A DNA stretch of 43,143 bases. Source: an uncultured Eubacteriales bacterium. Lineage in GTDB: Bacteria; Bacillota; Clostridia; Christensenellales; Aristaeellaceae. The stretch spans positions 1-43,143 of the forward strand of contig CADASK010000012.1 of the NCBI GenBank assembly GCA_902790495.1, written 5' to 3'. Below are positions 27,216 to 36,080 of this stretch, piece by piece; the stretch's first letter is position 1, and every line of letters starts with the position of its first letter. The position numbers and the translations under genes are program-made. The notes under the pieces are model-generated. The model was given only the letters and a program-made list of their open reading frames with translations, was not told where the DNA came from and did not search any database.

Positions 27216-27429
27216 GGTCGATCCATCGGGTCTGTGGTTGCAAGCCGATGCCAGTCGCAGGCAAAGCGGTCCACGTAATCCGTCCAAAGCGGCGGGGAGC
27301 ATGGTGCGGTTTAGAAGTAAGTCCGCCCGGGTCTTCGGATTCGAGAGAAGTGCGTGAGGGCGCAGATGCGTTGAGCAAGCTTCCAGGCGGCGAGTGTGGG
27401 GGCAAAGACCAGGTCAGCCGAGGATCACC
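27216..27429 (+). ncRNA. Candidate structured leader RNA before the zinc-ribbon gene
   Basis: No gene occupies this stretch. The predicted transcript starts GGTCGATCCATCGG (27216-27229), and its complement, with small bulges, ends the region (CCGAGGATCACC, 27418-27429), so the two ends can form one closing stem. Inside, GCGG (27307-27310) pairs with CCGC (27323-27326), TGCG (27351-27354) with CGCA (27361-27364), and CTTC with GAAG around 27333-27350. The repeated AAAGCGG and GGCAAAG segments may take part in further pairing. It does not match tmRNA, RNase P, SRP or T-box signatures. Location and size (about 215 nt) suggest a member of the 6S or raiA-motif type, but this is only a guess. No terminator follows, so it may be a leader or processed from the mRNA. 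Confidence 0.5.
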
Positions 27430-27458
27430 TATCAAATCTATTTGGGGGTTTTCCTACC

Positions 27459-27743
27459 ATGTACGAGGACAAAACGCTTGTCTGCAAGGATTGCGGCAAA
27501 GAGTTCATCTGGACTGCCGGTGAACAGGAGTTCTACGCCGAAAAGGGTTTCCAGAACGAACCGACCCGCTGCCGTGATTGCCGGATCGCCCGCAAGGCCA
27601 ATCGCCCCGCTGCCGGCGCTCCCCGCGAGATGCATGACGCTATCTGCGCGAACTGCGGCAAGCCCACCCAGGTTCCTTTCCTGCCCCGCGAGGATCGCCC
27701 TGTTTATTGCAGTGAGTGCTTCGCCGCGATGCGCCGTCAGTGA
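27459..27743 (+). CDS. Small zinc-ribbon protein
   Basis: A 94-residue protein with two paired-cysteine modules. CKDCGKEFIWTAGEQEFY with CRDC matches the zf-trcl 'probable zinc ribbon' domain. The second module, CANCGKPTQVPF followed by YCSECF, matches the CxxC-x17-CxxC type found in many clostridia. Both are expected to bind zinc. The ATG at 27459 has only a GGGGG run 13 bases upstream as ribosome site, so translation may depend on the upstream RNA. A terminator follows 33 bases after its stop. The biological role is unknown. Confidence 0.87.
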   Translation: MYEDKTLVCKDCGKEFIWTAGEQEFYAEKGFQNEPTRCRDCRIARKANRPAAGAPREMHDAICANCGKPTQVPFLPREDRPVYCSECFAAMRRQ

Positions 27744-27776
27744 ACCCGCGTCTCTGTAAACCAACGACCATCAGCG

Positions 27777-27805
27777 CCCTTTCCGCATGGAAAGGGTGTT
27801 TCTTT
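27777..27805 (+). terminator. Intrinsic terminator of the zinc-ribbon gene
   Basis: CCCTTTCC (27777-27784) pairs with GGAAAGGG (27789-27796) around GCAT, followed by TGTTTCTTT. Confidence 0.85.
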
Positions 27806-27830
27806 GTGCCCGGGCAAAGCGGCGCAACGG

Positions 27831-27859
27831 TTGACAGGATCGCCGCAAAGGGCTATGAT
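27831..27859 (+). promoter_or_regulatory. Near-consensus promoter directly before a terminator
   Basis: TTGACA (27831-27836), a 17-bp spacer and TATGAT (27854-27859). The predicted start near 27866 lies inside the first arm of the terminator at 27864-27899. No coding frame is associated. Confidence 0.7.
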
Positions 27860-27863
27860 CCAC

Positions 27864-27899
27864 AACACAGGAAGACGATTCCCGTCCTCCTGTGTTTTT
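27864..27899 (+). terminator. Intrinsic terminator immediately after the 27831 promoter
   Basis: AACACAGGA (27864-27872) is complemented at 27888-27896, with GACG/CGTC paired inside, followed by five T residues (27895-27899). With the promoter just upstream it would yield a transcript of about 34 bases. The 467-base gap between the zinc-ribbon gene and the next gene also holds repeat copy C and the 28134 promoter. Confidence 0.85.
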
Positions 27900-27957
27900 C
27901 GTTGGTGTAATGCTGTTTCATGCCATTCTCATTATACAAGTTTACCCGAAGAGACGG

Positions 27958-28081
27958 GGCGAAGGTTTGCAAAGGGCTCGGAGCGCCCGGAAAACGCCAT
28001 GTTATGGCGTTTTCAGCGGAGAGCGGGCAAGCAGCCCCGGACCGATCGCAAAGCCCTTTGCCCGCGCCCGCAGGCGCGGAA
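27958..28081 (-). repeat. Dispersed palindromic element, copy C (long form)
   Basis: On the minus strand it begins TTCCGCGCC like the other copies and ends CTTCGCC. Between the arms GCAAAGGGC and GCCCTTTGC it holds an additional module of about 60 bases with a perfect 10-bp hairpin (27991-28000 with 28004-28013). It lies between the zinc-ribbon gene and the GH127-like gene. Confidence 0.9.
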
Positions 28082-28133
28082 TCCCTGATGCCATGAGGCA
28101 TTGCCATAGAAGAAGAGTATCATCAGAAAAAGA

Positions 28134-28162
28134 TTGCGAAACCGACGGGAATACGGTATAAT
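28134..28162 (+). promoter_or_regulatory. Promoter of the GH127-like operon
   Basis: TTGCGA (28134-28139), a 17-bp spacer and TATAAT (28157-28162). The start codon at 28211 is about 42 bases after the predicted start. Confidence 0.82.
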
Positions 28163-28210
28163 GAATGACGGTATGCAAACCAAGACGCCCTTGAGGTTGG
28201 AGGAGATTTT

Positions 28211-29827
28211 GTGCCGCTGAAGCCTGTGTTGGAAAGAGCCCCTCTCTATCCGTGCGCGTGGACCCCTCTGCGCCCCGGTCAGATTCATACAGAATGGAAG
28301 CCCGCCCTGGCCCTGTACAGCGCCGTGCGCGACTGCCGCAGCGCCGCCGTGGCCGAGGGCGCGGTGCGTCTCGCCTTCGCGGTGAAGGAGAAGCCGTCCG
28401 AGGAGCCCGCCGTACGCCTTGTGCGCGAGGTCATGGCCGGCCAGAGCGAGGACGGTTCCCTGCCCTGCCCCATGGCGGAGCAGCTCGCCTGGGTGCGCGC
28501 GGCCTACGCCATCGCCGAGGCCGAGGCCGACCGCGGCCTGCTGACCGCCGTGCTGCGCTGGCTTGGCTGGTGCGCGTCCCAAGAGCTGCCCGAGGATAGC
28601 AGCCTGCGCCCCGAGACCGCCGACCTGATGGAGCTGATCGAGAGCGTGTACCTGCTCACGGGCAAGAGCGCGCTGCTCTCCCTGATGAGCCGCCTTCGCG
28701 CGGACTGCGCCGCCTGGATGACCGCCCTGCACACCTTCACGCAGCAGCGGCCCACCTCCAAGCTGGAGCTCACCGGCGACGATCAGCCCCTGCACAACCC
28801 CGTGCGCCTGGCGGACGGCTTCCGGGCCGCGATGCTGGGCGGCATCTACATGGGCAGCGGCAAGCACCTCTCCGCCGGCACCGTCTGCTGGCAGAAGCTG
28901 GCCCGCTACCATCTCAGCTCTGCCGGCGGCACCACCGCCGCCCCGGATCTGGAGGGCGCCTCCCCCGCGAAGCCCCAATCCGCCGCGTCCATCGGCGCCT
29001 GGGCAGAGGCCTTTGCGATGCAGAGCCTGCACCGGGAGAACACCTGGGTCTGGTGGGAGCTGGACAGGCTGATGGCCAACGCCCTTCCCGCCGCCATCGA
29101 CAACGATCCGATCCACGCCGCTCACCGCGTCAACCGCGTTGACTGCACGGAAAGCGCAGCATCCGCCACCGAGCGGGAGGCCGACCTCGCCCGCCTCGCC
29201 CGCGGTGTGGCCGCGCTGCTGGCCTCCGCCGTGGTGATGGAGTCGGACGGCGTGCGCGTCCAGCACCTCCTACCGGGCTCTTATGCCATCGCGGGCAGCC
29301 AGGGCTCCTGTGTCTTGCGCCTGAGCGATAAGACCGACGAGAGCTGCCAGATCGCCCTGCGCGGCGTGCTGGAAGGGGCCCTGCGCATCCGCATTCCGGC
29401 GCGCCTGGAGGCCTTCACGGCCGCGTTGGAGGGCGGCGGCGCGTACCTGGGCGATACCCGCCATCACCTGACCCTGCGCAAGGAGTGGCGCAGCGGCGAC
29501 AGCATCCGCGTCACCTGGGACCGCGCCCTCACCACCGAGGAGGCCTATCACCAGGGCCAGTGCGTCTACTGGGGCGCTGAGCTGATGGCCATGCCCGCCG
29601 ACGACGAGAGCTACGCCGTCGCCGTGACCGGCGCGCCCCACGTGGCGGAGGGCCGTGTCTGGCTGCCCGTGGCCTCCACCGCTGACTGGCCGATGAAGGA
29701 GGGTCAGCCCGCCGACACGCCTGTGCTGCCCGCGGTGTCCGGCGAGGCCGCGGACGTCTGCCTGTGCCCCTTCGCCAGCCTGACAGGCCGCATCGCCGTG
29801 TTCCCGACCGCCGGCACCCGCGCATGA
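28211..29827 (+). CDS. GH127-like (beta-L-arabinofuranosidase superfamily) protein
   Basis: A 538-residue protein without a signal peptide, so cytoplasmic. The helical first part ([28 protein letters not shown]) fits an (alpha/alpha)6 barrel. The C-terminal part has the beta-sandwich pattern of GH127/DUF1680 proteins ([37 protein letters not shown], then [12 protein letters not shown]). GH127 enzymes cleave beta-L-arabinofuranosides using a zinc-bound cysteine nucleophile; I could not place the conserved cysteine and glutamate with certainty. It is shorter and divergent, so activity is uncertain. The GTG at 28211 follows TGGAGGAGATTTT. Its stop overlaps the ATG of the dihydrouridine synthase gene. 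Confidence 0.7.
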   Translation: MPLKPVLERAPLYPCAWTPLRPGQIHTEWKPALALYSAVRDCRSAAVAEGAVRLAFAVKEKPSEEPAVRLVREVMAGQSEDGSLPCPMAEQLAWVRAAYAIAEAEADRGLLTAVLRWLGWCASQELPEDSSLRPETADLMELIESVYLLTGKSALLSLMSRLRADCAAWMTALHTFTQQRPTSKLELTGDDQPLHNPVRLADGFRAAMLGGIYMGSGKHLSAGTVCWQKLARYHLSSAGGTTAAPDLEGASPAKPQSAASIGAWAEAFAMQSLHRENTWVWWELDRLMANALPAAIDNDPIHAAHRVNRVDCTESAASATEREADLARLARGVAALLASAVVMESDGVRVQHLLPGSYAIAGSQGSCVLRLSDKTDESCQIALRGVLEGALRIRIPARLEAFTAALEGGGAYLGDTRHHLTLRKEWRSGDSIRVTWDRALTTEEAYHQGQCVYWGAELMAMPADDESYAVAVTGAPHVAEGRVWLPVASTADWPMKEGQPADTPVLPAVSGEAADVCLCPFASLTGRIAVFPTAGTRA

Positions 29828-30801
29828 CCACGCTGCGTCTGGCCCCGCTGGCCGGCATCACCGACTGGCCCTTTCGCCTGCTCTGCTTCGAGCAGGGCTG
29901 CGGCTGCGCCTACACCGAGATGGTCAGCGCCATGGGCTACGTCTACGCTCCGAAGCAGCGGGCCATTGTCGATCTGCTGCTGCGCGATCCCCGGGAGCCC
30001 CGGCTGATCCTTCAGCTGTTCGGCAAGGATCCCGCGCTGATGGAGAAGGCGGCGGGCATCCTGTCCGAGACCGGGCGTTTTGAGGGCATCGACATCAACA
30101 TGGGCTGCCCCGCCCACAAGGTGGCCGCCTCCGGCGAGGGCAGCGGCCTGATGCGCCAGCCGGAGCTCGCCCGGGATATCCTCACCCGCGTCGTCAAGGC
30201 CTCCGCCGTGCCCGTGTCGGTCAAGATGCGGATGGGCTGGGACGAGGCCCATATCAACGTGGTGGACATGGCCCGCATGGCCGAGGACTGCGGCGTGACG
30301 GAGATCACCGTGCACGGCCGCACGAAGGTACAGATGTACAGCGGGCAGGCGGATTGGAGCTGGATCGCTCGCGTGAAGGAGGCTGTGCGCGTGCCCGTCA
30401 TCGGCAACGGCGACATCTTCACCGCCGAGGACGCCCTGCAAAAGCTCCAGCAGAGCCATGTGGACGGTCTGATGCTCGCCCGGGGCGCGCTCGGCAACCC
30501 CTGGCTGTTCCGGCAGATCCGGGACGCGATGGAGGGCCGGCCCGTCGTCAAGCCGACCCTGCGGGAGGTGCTCGAGACCCTGACCCGCCACTACGACATG
30601 CTCCTGAGCTGGAAGCCCGAGCACATCGCCGTCAGCGAGATGCGCAAGCACATCGCCTGGTACCTGCACGGCGTGCGCGGCGCGGCCCAGATCCGCAACC
30701 GCGTCAACACCATGCAGTCCCCCGACGAGGTGAAGGCGCTGCTTTGGTCCCTCTTGGATGATACAGACAGTCGAAGGGAGGGAACCGCCGATGCGCAGTA
30801 A
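29824..30801 (+). CDS. tRNA-dihydrouridine synthase
   Basis: A 325-residue FMN enzyme that reduces uridines in the tRNA D-loop. The motifs [40 protein letters not shown] (with the active cysteine in MGCP), [24 protein letters not shown] and [13 protein letters not shown] with [14 protein letters not shown] are all present. The ATG at 29824 overlaps the previous TGA. Its last 11 bases overlap the next gene, so it is embedded in an operon with unrelated exported proteins. Confidence 0.95.
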   Translation: MTTLRLAPLAGITDWPFRLLCFEQGCGCAYTEMVSAMGYVYAPKQRAIVDLLLRDPREPRLILQLFGKDPALMEKAAGILSETGRFEGIDINMGCPAHKVAASGEGSGLMRQPELARDILTRVVKASAVPVSVKMRMGWDEAHINVVDMARMAEDCGVTEITVHGRTKVQMYSGQADWSWIARVKEAVRVPVIGNGDIFTAEDALQKLQQSHVDGLMLARGALGNPWLFRQIRDAMEGRPVVKPTLREVLETLTRHYDMLLSWKPEHIAVSEMRKHIAWYLHGVRGAAQIRNRVNTMQSPDEVKALLWSLLDDTDSRREGTADAQ

Positions 30802-31570
30802 GCGTTTGACGGCGCTCTGTCTGGCGCTGCTGCTGATGCTCGCAGTCTGCGGGGCGTCCGCGGAAGCCCGGATCCCGGAAGCCTGGGAGCACCTGCCCGT
30901 AGAGGTCACCCTCAGCCTGCGGGAATCCGTGCACATGCCGCTGGACGAGGAGCGCACCGAGGAGCTGAACCGCCTGCTGGCCCACATCGAGCTGAGACTG
31001 CGCCGTGAGGTGCGGGAGGACGGCGAGTGGCAGCAGGTTGCCATCCTGGTGGACGCGCAGCCCGCCTGCACGCTGACTCAGCTGACCGACACCGGCGGCT
31101 CCCGCTTTGTGCTGGAGGGCGAAGGGACGAGCCTCGGCTTCTCCTCCGCCTCAGCCAGCGCGATGGCCGAGCTGCTGGGCCTCGGCGAGCCCACGGACAG
31201 CGCCGTCGCCGGGTGGACCTGGAGCCTGTCGCTGACCCCCGGCGACGACGGCCAGACCGCGGAGGGCACGGCAGAATGTACCAACGCGGGCTCCGGCCAG
31301 GCGCTGCGCCAGGGGACGTTCCAGATCCGCGCGGCCTGCGTGGCCCCGATGGACTGGGCGCTTCCGGCGGACTGCGTTCCCATCGACGGCCTCACCGAGG
31401 CGGAGCGAAACGCCCTGCGCGACACGCTGCTCCTGACCGCCGCGAAACCCATCATCCGCAGGCTGACCCTGCTGTGGCCGGCGTCGGAAAGCGCTTATCT
31501 CAACCGGGATCTCGATGATTGGCAAAGCATTATGCGAGAGGCCATGCGCCTCTCAGATTGGGAGGAATGA
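30791..31570 (+). CDS. Exported protein of unknown function
   Basis: A 259-residue protein with a signal peptide ending ASA at residue 24. The mature part begins [21 protein letters not shown]. It has a beta-rich middle segment and two cysteine pairs; no domain is recognised. The ATG at 30791, with GGGAGGG upstream, overlaps the dihydrouridine synthase gene by 11 bases. Next in the operon are two further exported proteins. Confidence 0.78.
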   Translation: MRSKRLTALCLALLLMLAVCGASAEARIPEAWEHLPVEVTLSLRESVHMPLDEERTEELNRLLAHIELRLRREVREDGEWQQVAILVDAQPACTLTQLTDTGGSRFVLEGEGTSLGFSSASASAMAELLGLGEPTDSAVAGWTWSLSLTPGDDGQTAEGTAECTNAGSGQALRQGTFQIRAACVAPMDWALPADCVPIDGLTEAERNALRDTLLLTAAKPIIRRLTLLWPASESAYLNRDLDDWQSIMREAMRLSDWEE

Positions 31571-31576
31571 CGCGCC

Positions 31577-33481
31577 ATGAAACGTAATACACTGTGTCTG
31601 CTGCTGGCTGTCCTGCTGGCGATGCTGTGCCCCCTCGGCGCGCTCGCGGCCCGCGAGTACACCCTGCCGGAGAAGATGCGGCAGCAGCTCCAGCTCAGCT
31701 CGCTCAACGGCTCCGCCAAGCTGCTGGTGGAGGGCGATGGCGATTGGGTCAAGGACCTCGAGCCCTTTGCCAACCAGCTCATCAACTTCTACTACACCGA
31801 GAATGACGGCCAGACCGGCATCGAGCTGTACGCCAAGCCCGAGGAGGACGCCAAGGCCGGCCGCACCGTGATCTACGGCAACGGGACGGATGTCTTCCTG
31901 AAGTCCGACCTGCTGATCGACACCGTACTGCGCCTGCCCGTGCGCGGCGACTGGCTCTCCACCCTCACCCGCACCAGCGAGGGCCAGAACCCCTCGTTCT
32001 ATTCCGTGCTGCCCGCGCTGCTGCAGGCCGGCGAGGACTGGGACGCGGCCACCGAGAGCCTCCGCGCCGCCATCGAGATGCGCCTGGATCGCTACGCCGA
32101 CACGCCGCGCACCATGACCAGGAATGGCGAGACGCTGATGGAGATCACCTACACGATCCCCGCCGATCAGATCCCCGTGGAGATGAAGTCGCTGCTGCCC
32201 GTCCTCTTCGCCGACGGCGCGCTGCTGGAGAAGCTGCGCCCGCTGATGAGCGAGGAGCAGGCCGCCGTCTACCTCTCCCCCAATCTGCAGTGGTACTATG
32301 AGCGCCTGATCGACGGCCTGCAGCTGGAGGCGCCCGTGACCATGCGCCGCAGCTTCAACACCCTGGGCGAAAGCCGCGAGACCGAGCTGCACCTGCCGCT
32401 GACCGGCATGGGCGAATGGACGGAGCTGACCGTGCTCACAACCGGCGATGCCTCCACCTACACCCTGTCCTCCGACCTGCGGCAGCTGTCCTGCACCCTG
32501 CTGGAGCAGGTCACGAGCGAGGGCAGCAGCCACTGGCGCGGCGTGTTCCTGCTGGAGCAGCCCGAGGCCCAGGCCTGGGACGTGGCCTTCGACGTCGTCT
32601 CCCTGCTCACCACGAGCACCGACGAGGAGAAGGTGGACCACGAGGTCACCACCCTGACCGTGAAGCTGGAGCCCGCTCCCGACGCCGCGGAGCGCAACGC
32701 CCTCCTGTTTGACCCCGCGCAGATCCGCCTGCGCCTGCACTACCACAGCAAGGGCTCCGTGACCAACAGTACGACGCTGGACGTCACCTGGGACGCGGCC
32801 CTGCCCGGCGGCCACACCAACGGCGCCATGAAGCTGCGCACGGTGTTCCCGGTGGACATCGAGGTCATCGACGGCAAGGACGCGATTGATCTGAGCGCGC
32901 TGTCCGACGAGGAGCGCCAGGTCTACCTGCAGGATTTCCTGGCCAACGCCCGTCTGCTGATGCTGCAGCTGGCCTCCCCCGAGGCCGCAGCGACTGAGAC
33001 TCCCGCCGCGGAGGCCCCCGCCCTGCTGACGCCCGTGGAGGAGGTCGCGGCTGAAAGCGCTGAACCCGAAAGCACCGAAGCCGCTCCCGCCGAAACAGAG
33101 AACGTCGAGGTAGCCGAGCCTGCTGAAACCGCCGAGGCCGCTGAGCCCACAGCCTCCACCGATACCGCAGCGGAAGACGCGGAGGCCGTACAGCCCGAGA
33201 ACGTGGAAGCGGTTGAAGAAGCCTCCGAACCGGTTGCTGAGACACCGGCCTCCACCGCGGCTCCCGAGCCCATCGAACCCATCGCGCCCATCGCGCTGCC
33301 CCTGCCCGCGCCGGAGGCCCAGTCGGTGACCGACGTGCCGGAATTCCTGCCGGAGACGGATGCCGCCGCTGAGGAGACCGCCAGCGCCGTGGAAGCCGCC
33401 GTGGAGGAGAACGCCCAGGCGGAAACGCCCATCCTGATTGAAGAAGAAGTGATGCTGGATGACGAACCTGAAGGAGTCTGA
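31577..33481 (+). CDS. Exported protein with Ala/Glu/Pro-rich C-terminal tail
   Basis: A 634-residue protein with a signal peptide ending GALA at residue 24. Residues 25 to about 470 look like a mixed alpha/beta domain with no recognised family. From about 470 to 620 the sequence becomes low complexity, rich in Ala, Glu, Pro and Thr (PAAEAPALLTPVEEVAAESA and similar), like the wall-spanning linkers of Gram-positive surface proteins. There is no LPXTG motif or membrane anchor at the end. The ATG follows GGGAGGAATGACGCGCC. The start is six bases after the previous stop. Confidence 0.82.
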   Translation: MKRNTLCLLLAVLLAMLCPLGALAAREYTLPEKMRQQLQLSSLNGSAKLLVEGDGDWVKDLEPFANQLINFYYTENDGQTGIELYAKPEEDAKAGRTVIYGNGTDVFLKSDLLIDTVLRLPVRGDWLSTLTRTSEGQNPSFYSVLPALLQAGEDWDAATESLRAAIEMRLDRYADTPRTMTRNGETLMEITYTIPADQIPVEMKSLLPVLFADGALLEKLRPLMSEEQAAVYLSPNLQWYYERLIDGLQLEAPVTMRRSFNTLGESRETELHLPLTGMGEWTELTVLTTGDASTYTLSSDLRQLSCTLLEQVTSEGSSHWRGVFLLEQPEAQAWDVAFDVVSLLTTSTDEEKVDHEVTTLTVKLEPAPDAAERNALLFDPAQIRLRLHYHSKGSVTNSTTLDVTWDAALPGGHTNGAMKLRTVFPVDIEVIDGKDAIDLSALSDEERQVYLQDFLANARLLMLQLASPEAAATETPAAEAPALLTPVEEVAAESAEPESTEAAPAETENVEVAEPAETAEAAEPTASTDTAAEDAEAVQPENVEAVEEASEPVAETPASTAAPEPIEPIAPIALPLPAPEAQSVTDVPEFLPETDAAAEETASAVEAAVEENAQAETPILIEEEVMLDDEPEGV

Positions 33482-33485
33482 ACGG

Positions 33486-34925
33486 ATGAAGCGATGGCTT
33501 TGCCTGCTCTGCGCGCTGCTGCTCCTGTTCGCCGCGCCTGTGTCCCTCGCGGAGACAGCCGACGCCCAGGCGGAACAGCCGAAGGCCGTCCGGCTCGCGT
33601 GGCGCACGGCGGCTGACAGCGAGGCCCTGGCGGGTTTCCTGACCGACCTGTTCCACACGGACGGGGACGAGGGCGATGCGCCCGCCTTCCTGCAGAGCCA
33701 GGATCAGCTGACCTCCTTCTCGGAGGGGCTGGCCAGGCTCCTGAACGGTCTCAGCCTGAATACCATCCTCCAGCCGGACGCCCTGTCCCTCACCTTCGCC
33801 GCCGCGGAGAACGAGCTCTTCAGCGCGAAATATTACGAGGATCCGGAGACCCCGGGCCGCCTGCTGCTCGAGACCAGCCTGCTGCCCGGCAAGCTGCTGA
33901 GCACCGCCGTCGGCACCGAGACGGAGGGCTACACGCCCATCACCCCGGACCTGACGCAGCTGGACTGGGAGCACATGCTCCCCCGGGTGGAGGACGTCTT
34001 CCAGCGCTGGCTCGCCGGCTCGGAGCAGACCACGTCCACCGGCAGCTTCCGGGGCGACGCCTACAGCGGCGCTGTCACGCTGACCCGCTATCATCTGAGT
34101 GAGCGCGACCTGACCCTGCTGGCCCAGTCCCTGATCTCTGTCCTGCCGGAGCTGACCGACCTCATCGACGCCGCGACCCTGCGGCAGTGGGAGGATCCAT
34201 TCAGCCACGCGGCCCTGGAAAACCGTTACCGCTACGATCTGGCCCTCGCCTACGGCGCCCGGAAGCAGCTGGTGGGCGGCTCCCTCACCGTGATGGACGG
34301 CAGCGCCCAGGTCATGACCCTCTCGGCCGGCAGGCTGGAGAACGGCGGCCTGCGGGTGGTGATCGGCCTCGGCCTGGCGGATGCGCCGGTCTATGCCGAC
34401 TGTATCGTCCGCGCCGAGGTGAAGGATCTTGCCATCGTGGGCGGCAGCGCGTGGGTCGAGCTGACCGTCAACGAGTACACCGACCCCAACGGTGCGGGCT
34501 TCGCCGCCGTGTCCCAGAATCCCCAGCGCGCCGAGGGCATCTTGAGCTGGAAGGCCAAGCTGCAGCACGCGGAGGAGGGCGTCTGGCGCGTCACCTCCGA
34601 GGACAGCCTGCAGGCGGGCCGGTTCGCCCTGCGCGAGGAGCTGGAGGGCAGCCTCACGGAGGCCCCCTTCTCCCTCAGTGCCGTCCGGCGGGTCTATGGC
34701 GCCGAGGCGAAGCAGCCCTTCCTGACGCTGGAGCTGAACGCCGAGGAGGCGCAGCCTGAGCCGGTTCTCAGAACGCCCGACGCCGAGCTCTTTGAGCTGG
34801 ACGGCCAGCTCTCCCAGGAGCAGCAGGACGCCCTCCTCACCGCGGTGAACAGCGGCCTGCAGAACCTCGGCATCAAGCTCTTCAAGCTGGTGCCCGCTGA
34901 GCTGCTGGTGTTTCTGATGGAATAA
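33486..34925 (+). CDS. Exported protein of unknown function, layout similar to its upstream neighbour
   Basis: A 479-residue protein with a signal peptide ending VSLA at residue 22. The mature part resembles the previous protein in arrangement: an early segment with paired leucines, a central LPELTDLIDAATLRQW, and a later beta-rich part. Homology is not certain from reading. No anchor or catalytic motif is seen. The ATG at 33486 follows AAGGAG (33470-33475). A terminator follows at 34929. It is last in the GH127-dihydrouridine synthase operon. Confidence 0.8.
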   Translation: MKRWLCLLCALLLLFAAPVSLAETADAQAEQPKAVRLAWRTAADSEALAGFLTDLFHTDGDEGDAPAFLQSQDQLTSFSEGLARLLNGLSLNTILQPDALSLTFAAAENELFSAKYYEDPETPGRLLLETSLLPGKLLSTAVGTETEGYTPITPDLTQLDWEHMLPRVEDVFQRWLAGSEQTTSTGSFRGDAYSGAVTLTRYHLSERDLTLLAQSLISVLPELTDLIDAATLRQWEDPFSHAALENRYRYDLALAYGARKQLVGGSLTVMDGSAQVMTLSAGRLENGGLRVVIGLGLADAPVYADCIVRAEVKDLAIVGGSAWVELTVNEYTDPNGAGFAAVSQNPQRAEGILSWKAKLQHAEEGVWRVTSEDSLQAGRFALREELEGSLTEAPFSLSAVRRVYGAEAKQPFLTLELNAEEAQPEPVLRTPDAELFELDGQLSQEQQDALLTAVNSGLQNLGIKLFKLVPAELLVFLME

Positions 34926-34928
34926 GTG

Positions 34929-34968
34929 AATCAAAAAACTGGCTCCGATTGGAGTCAGTTTTTTGATT
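34929..34968. terminator. Bidirectional terminator between the exported-protein operon and the ankyrin gene
   Basis: AATCAAAAAACTGGCTCC (34929-34946) pairs with 34951-34968 around GATT, with one G-T pair. Runs of six A and six T on either side make it usable on both strands. Confidence 0.93.
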
Positions 34969-34977
34969 ACACTCATC

Positions 34978-36003
34978 CTATTCTGATTCAGAAATTTCAT
35001 CCGTCGTATAGAAATAGCCGAAGGATTCTTTGTTCTCCATCTCACCAAAGTTTGTAGTAAAACAGAGAACCTTCCCACTTGACAGATGCAGTTCTGTCAC
35101 AGGCTGTTGGTAATGTGTTTTCCCTTTGATGATCGTGTTATTGGAAAATGTGATATCCTTGATCGTACAGCCTGCCATCCCCTGGAAAGAAGAAGATACA
35201 TCGGCCCATGGCATCTCCGGAGGATTGACGTCATAATAGATATTATGCGCCTGCCGACATACCAGATATCCGTCATCAAGCGCCAGATACAAATTGCAGG
35301 AAAAACAATGATCATGCTTCGATTCAGGTGTGTCAATGGCATGAAAAACCAATTCAGCATTCTCTTCATCCGCCAAAACTGCACGTATTCTCTTCCCGAT
35401 GGCCTTTTGATAGCTGTCTATTCCTGCATAAGGTTTTCCTTTGTCCTTCGCATCAAGGATTTGATAGATGGCTTCGTACAGGTTGCCCAAATGATGGTCT
35501 TTTTCGCATACATCTGCGAAGCCTCCTTCCGTATCAGCGCAATCCTTTGCAGTCGTCTGATCATCCGTATACGCAACCGCATTCACAGCACCTGCATCAA
35601 GCAGCACCTTGGTTGCCTCAATCATTTTAGGGCCAAATCGTCCCATGAAGATACTCGATAGGCACATAGCACCATATTGGTTATCATTCTTATGCACATC
35701 GTATCCATGCGAAAGGAAAAAACGAATGATAGCAATCAACTTGGTACCACGTTCATTATCCCATTCTATCCGTTGCGGATCATTCCATGTGCTGTCTGTT
35801 CTATCGCTCCAAGCATATGATACATTCAGATAATTGAATATGCTCTCCGAGAGTACGTTTTCATCTTCGCCATCATTGTCGTTGATATCGGCTCCCAACC
35901 TGATCAGTTCTTCGGCTTTTTCAAAATCCGGTTCTTTCTGATTGAACAATTCAGTCAGTTGATAGCTTAAGCCCTTAAAGCCATGTTTTAATCCGCTTTC
36001 CAT
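34978..36003 (-). CDS. Ankyrin-repeat-containing protein, AT-rich
   Basis: A 341-residue cytoplasmic protein. The N-terminal half has ankyrin-like helices: FEKAEELIRLGADINDNDGE, IIRFFLSHGYDVHKND and ATKVLLDAGAVNAVAYTDDQ. The C-terminal half (about 200-341) has no recognised domain and contains a CFSC pair. The gene is clearly more AT-rich than its neighbours and lies between a terminator and thiI, suggesting acquisition. Ankyrin proteins of this size sometimes act as immunity proteins to secreted toxins, but no toxin gene is adjacent. The ATG follows GAAGGGTTTTCAGC. A TTGACA at 36060-36065 could be a promoter element, but no good -10 is seen. Confidence 0.8.
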   Translation of the reverse strand: MESGLKHGFKGLSYQLTELFNQKEPDFEKAEELIRLGADINDNDGEDENVLSESIFNYLNVSYAWSDRTDSTWNDPQRIEWDNERGTKLIAIIRFFLSHGYDVHKNDNQYGAMCLSSIFMGRFGPKMIEATKVLLDAGAVNAVAYTDDQTTAKDCADTEGGFADVCEKDHHLGNLYEAIYQILDAKDKGKPYAGIDSYQKAIGKRIRAVLADEENAELVFHAIDTPESKHDHCFSCNLYLALDDGYLVCRQAHNIYYDVNPPEMPWADVSSSFQGMAGCTIKDITFSNNTIIKGKTHYQQPVTELHLSSGKVLCFTTNFGEMENKESFGYFYTTDEISESE

Positions 36004-36080
36004 GCTGAAAACCCTTCATACTGTTCCAAAGAACCCAGATTCTTACCCTATGGAGAACATGTCAAAGGATTGAATGGTAC

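Noticed and set aside
27216-27429. Identification of the leader RNA as tmRNA, RNase P RNA or SRP RNA
   Set aside because: GGATTCGA resembles the tmRNA 5' segment and CCAGGTCAG resembles SRP domain IV, but neither the tmRNA CCA end and tag nor the GGAAGGAAGCAG loop nor RNase P core motifs are present.
31553-35078. Two long minus-strand frames (701 and 737 codons) opposite the exported-protein genes
   Set aside because: The plus-strand genes have ribosome sites and signal peptides; the minus frames have neither and are low complexity.
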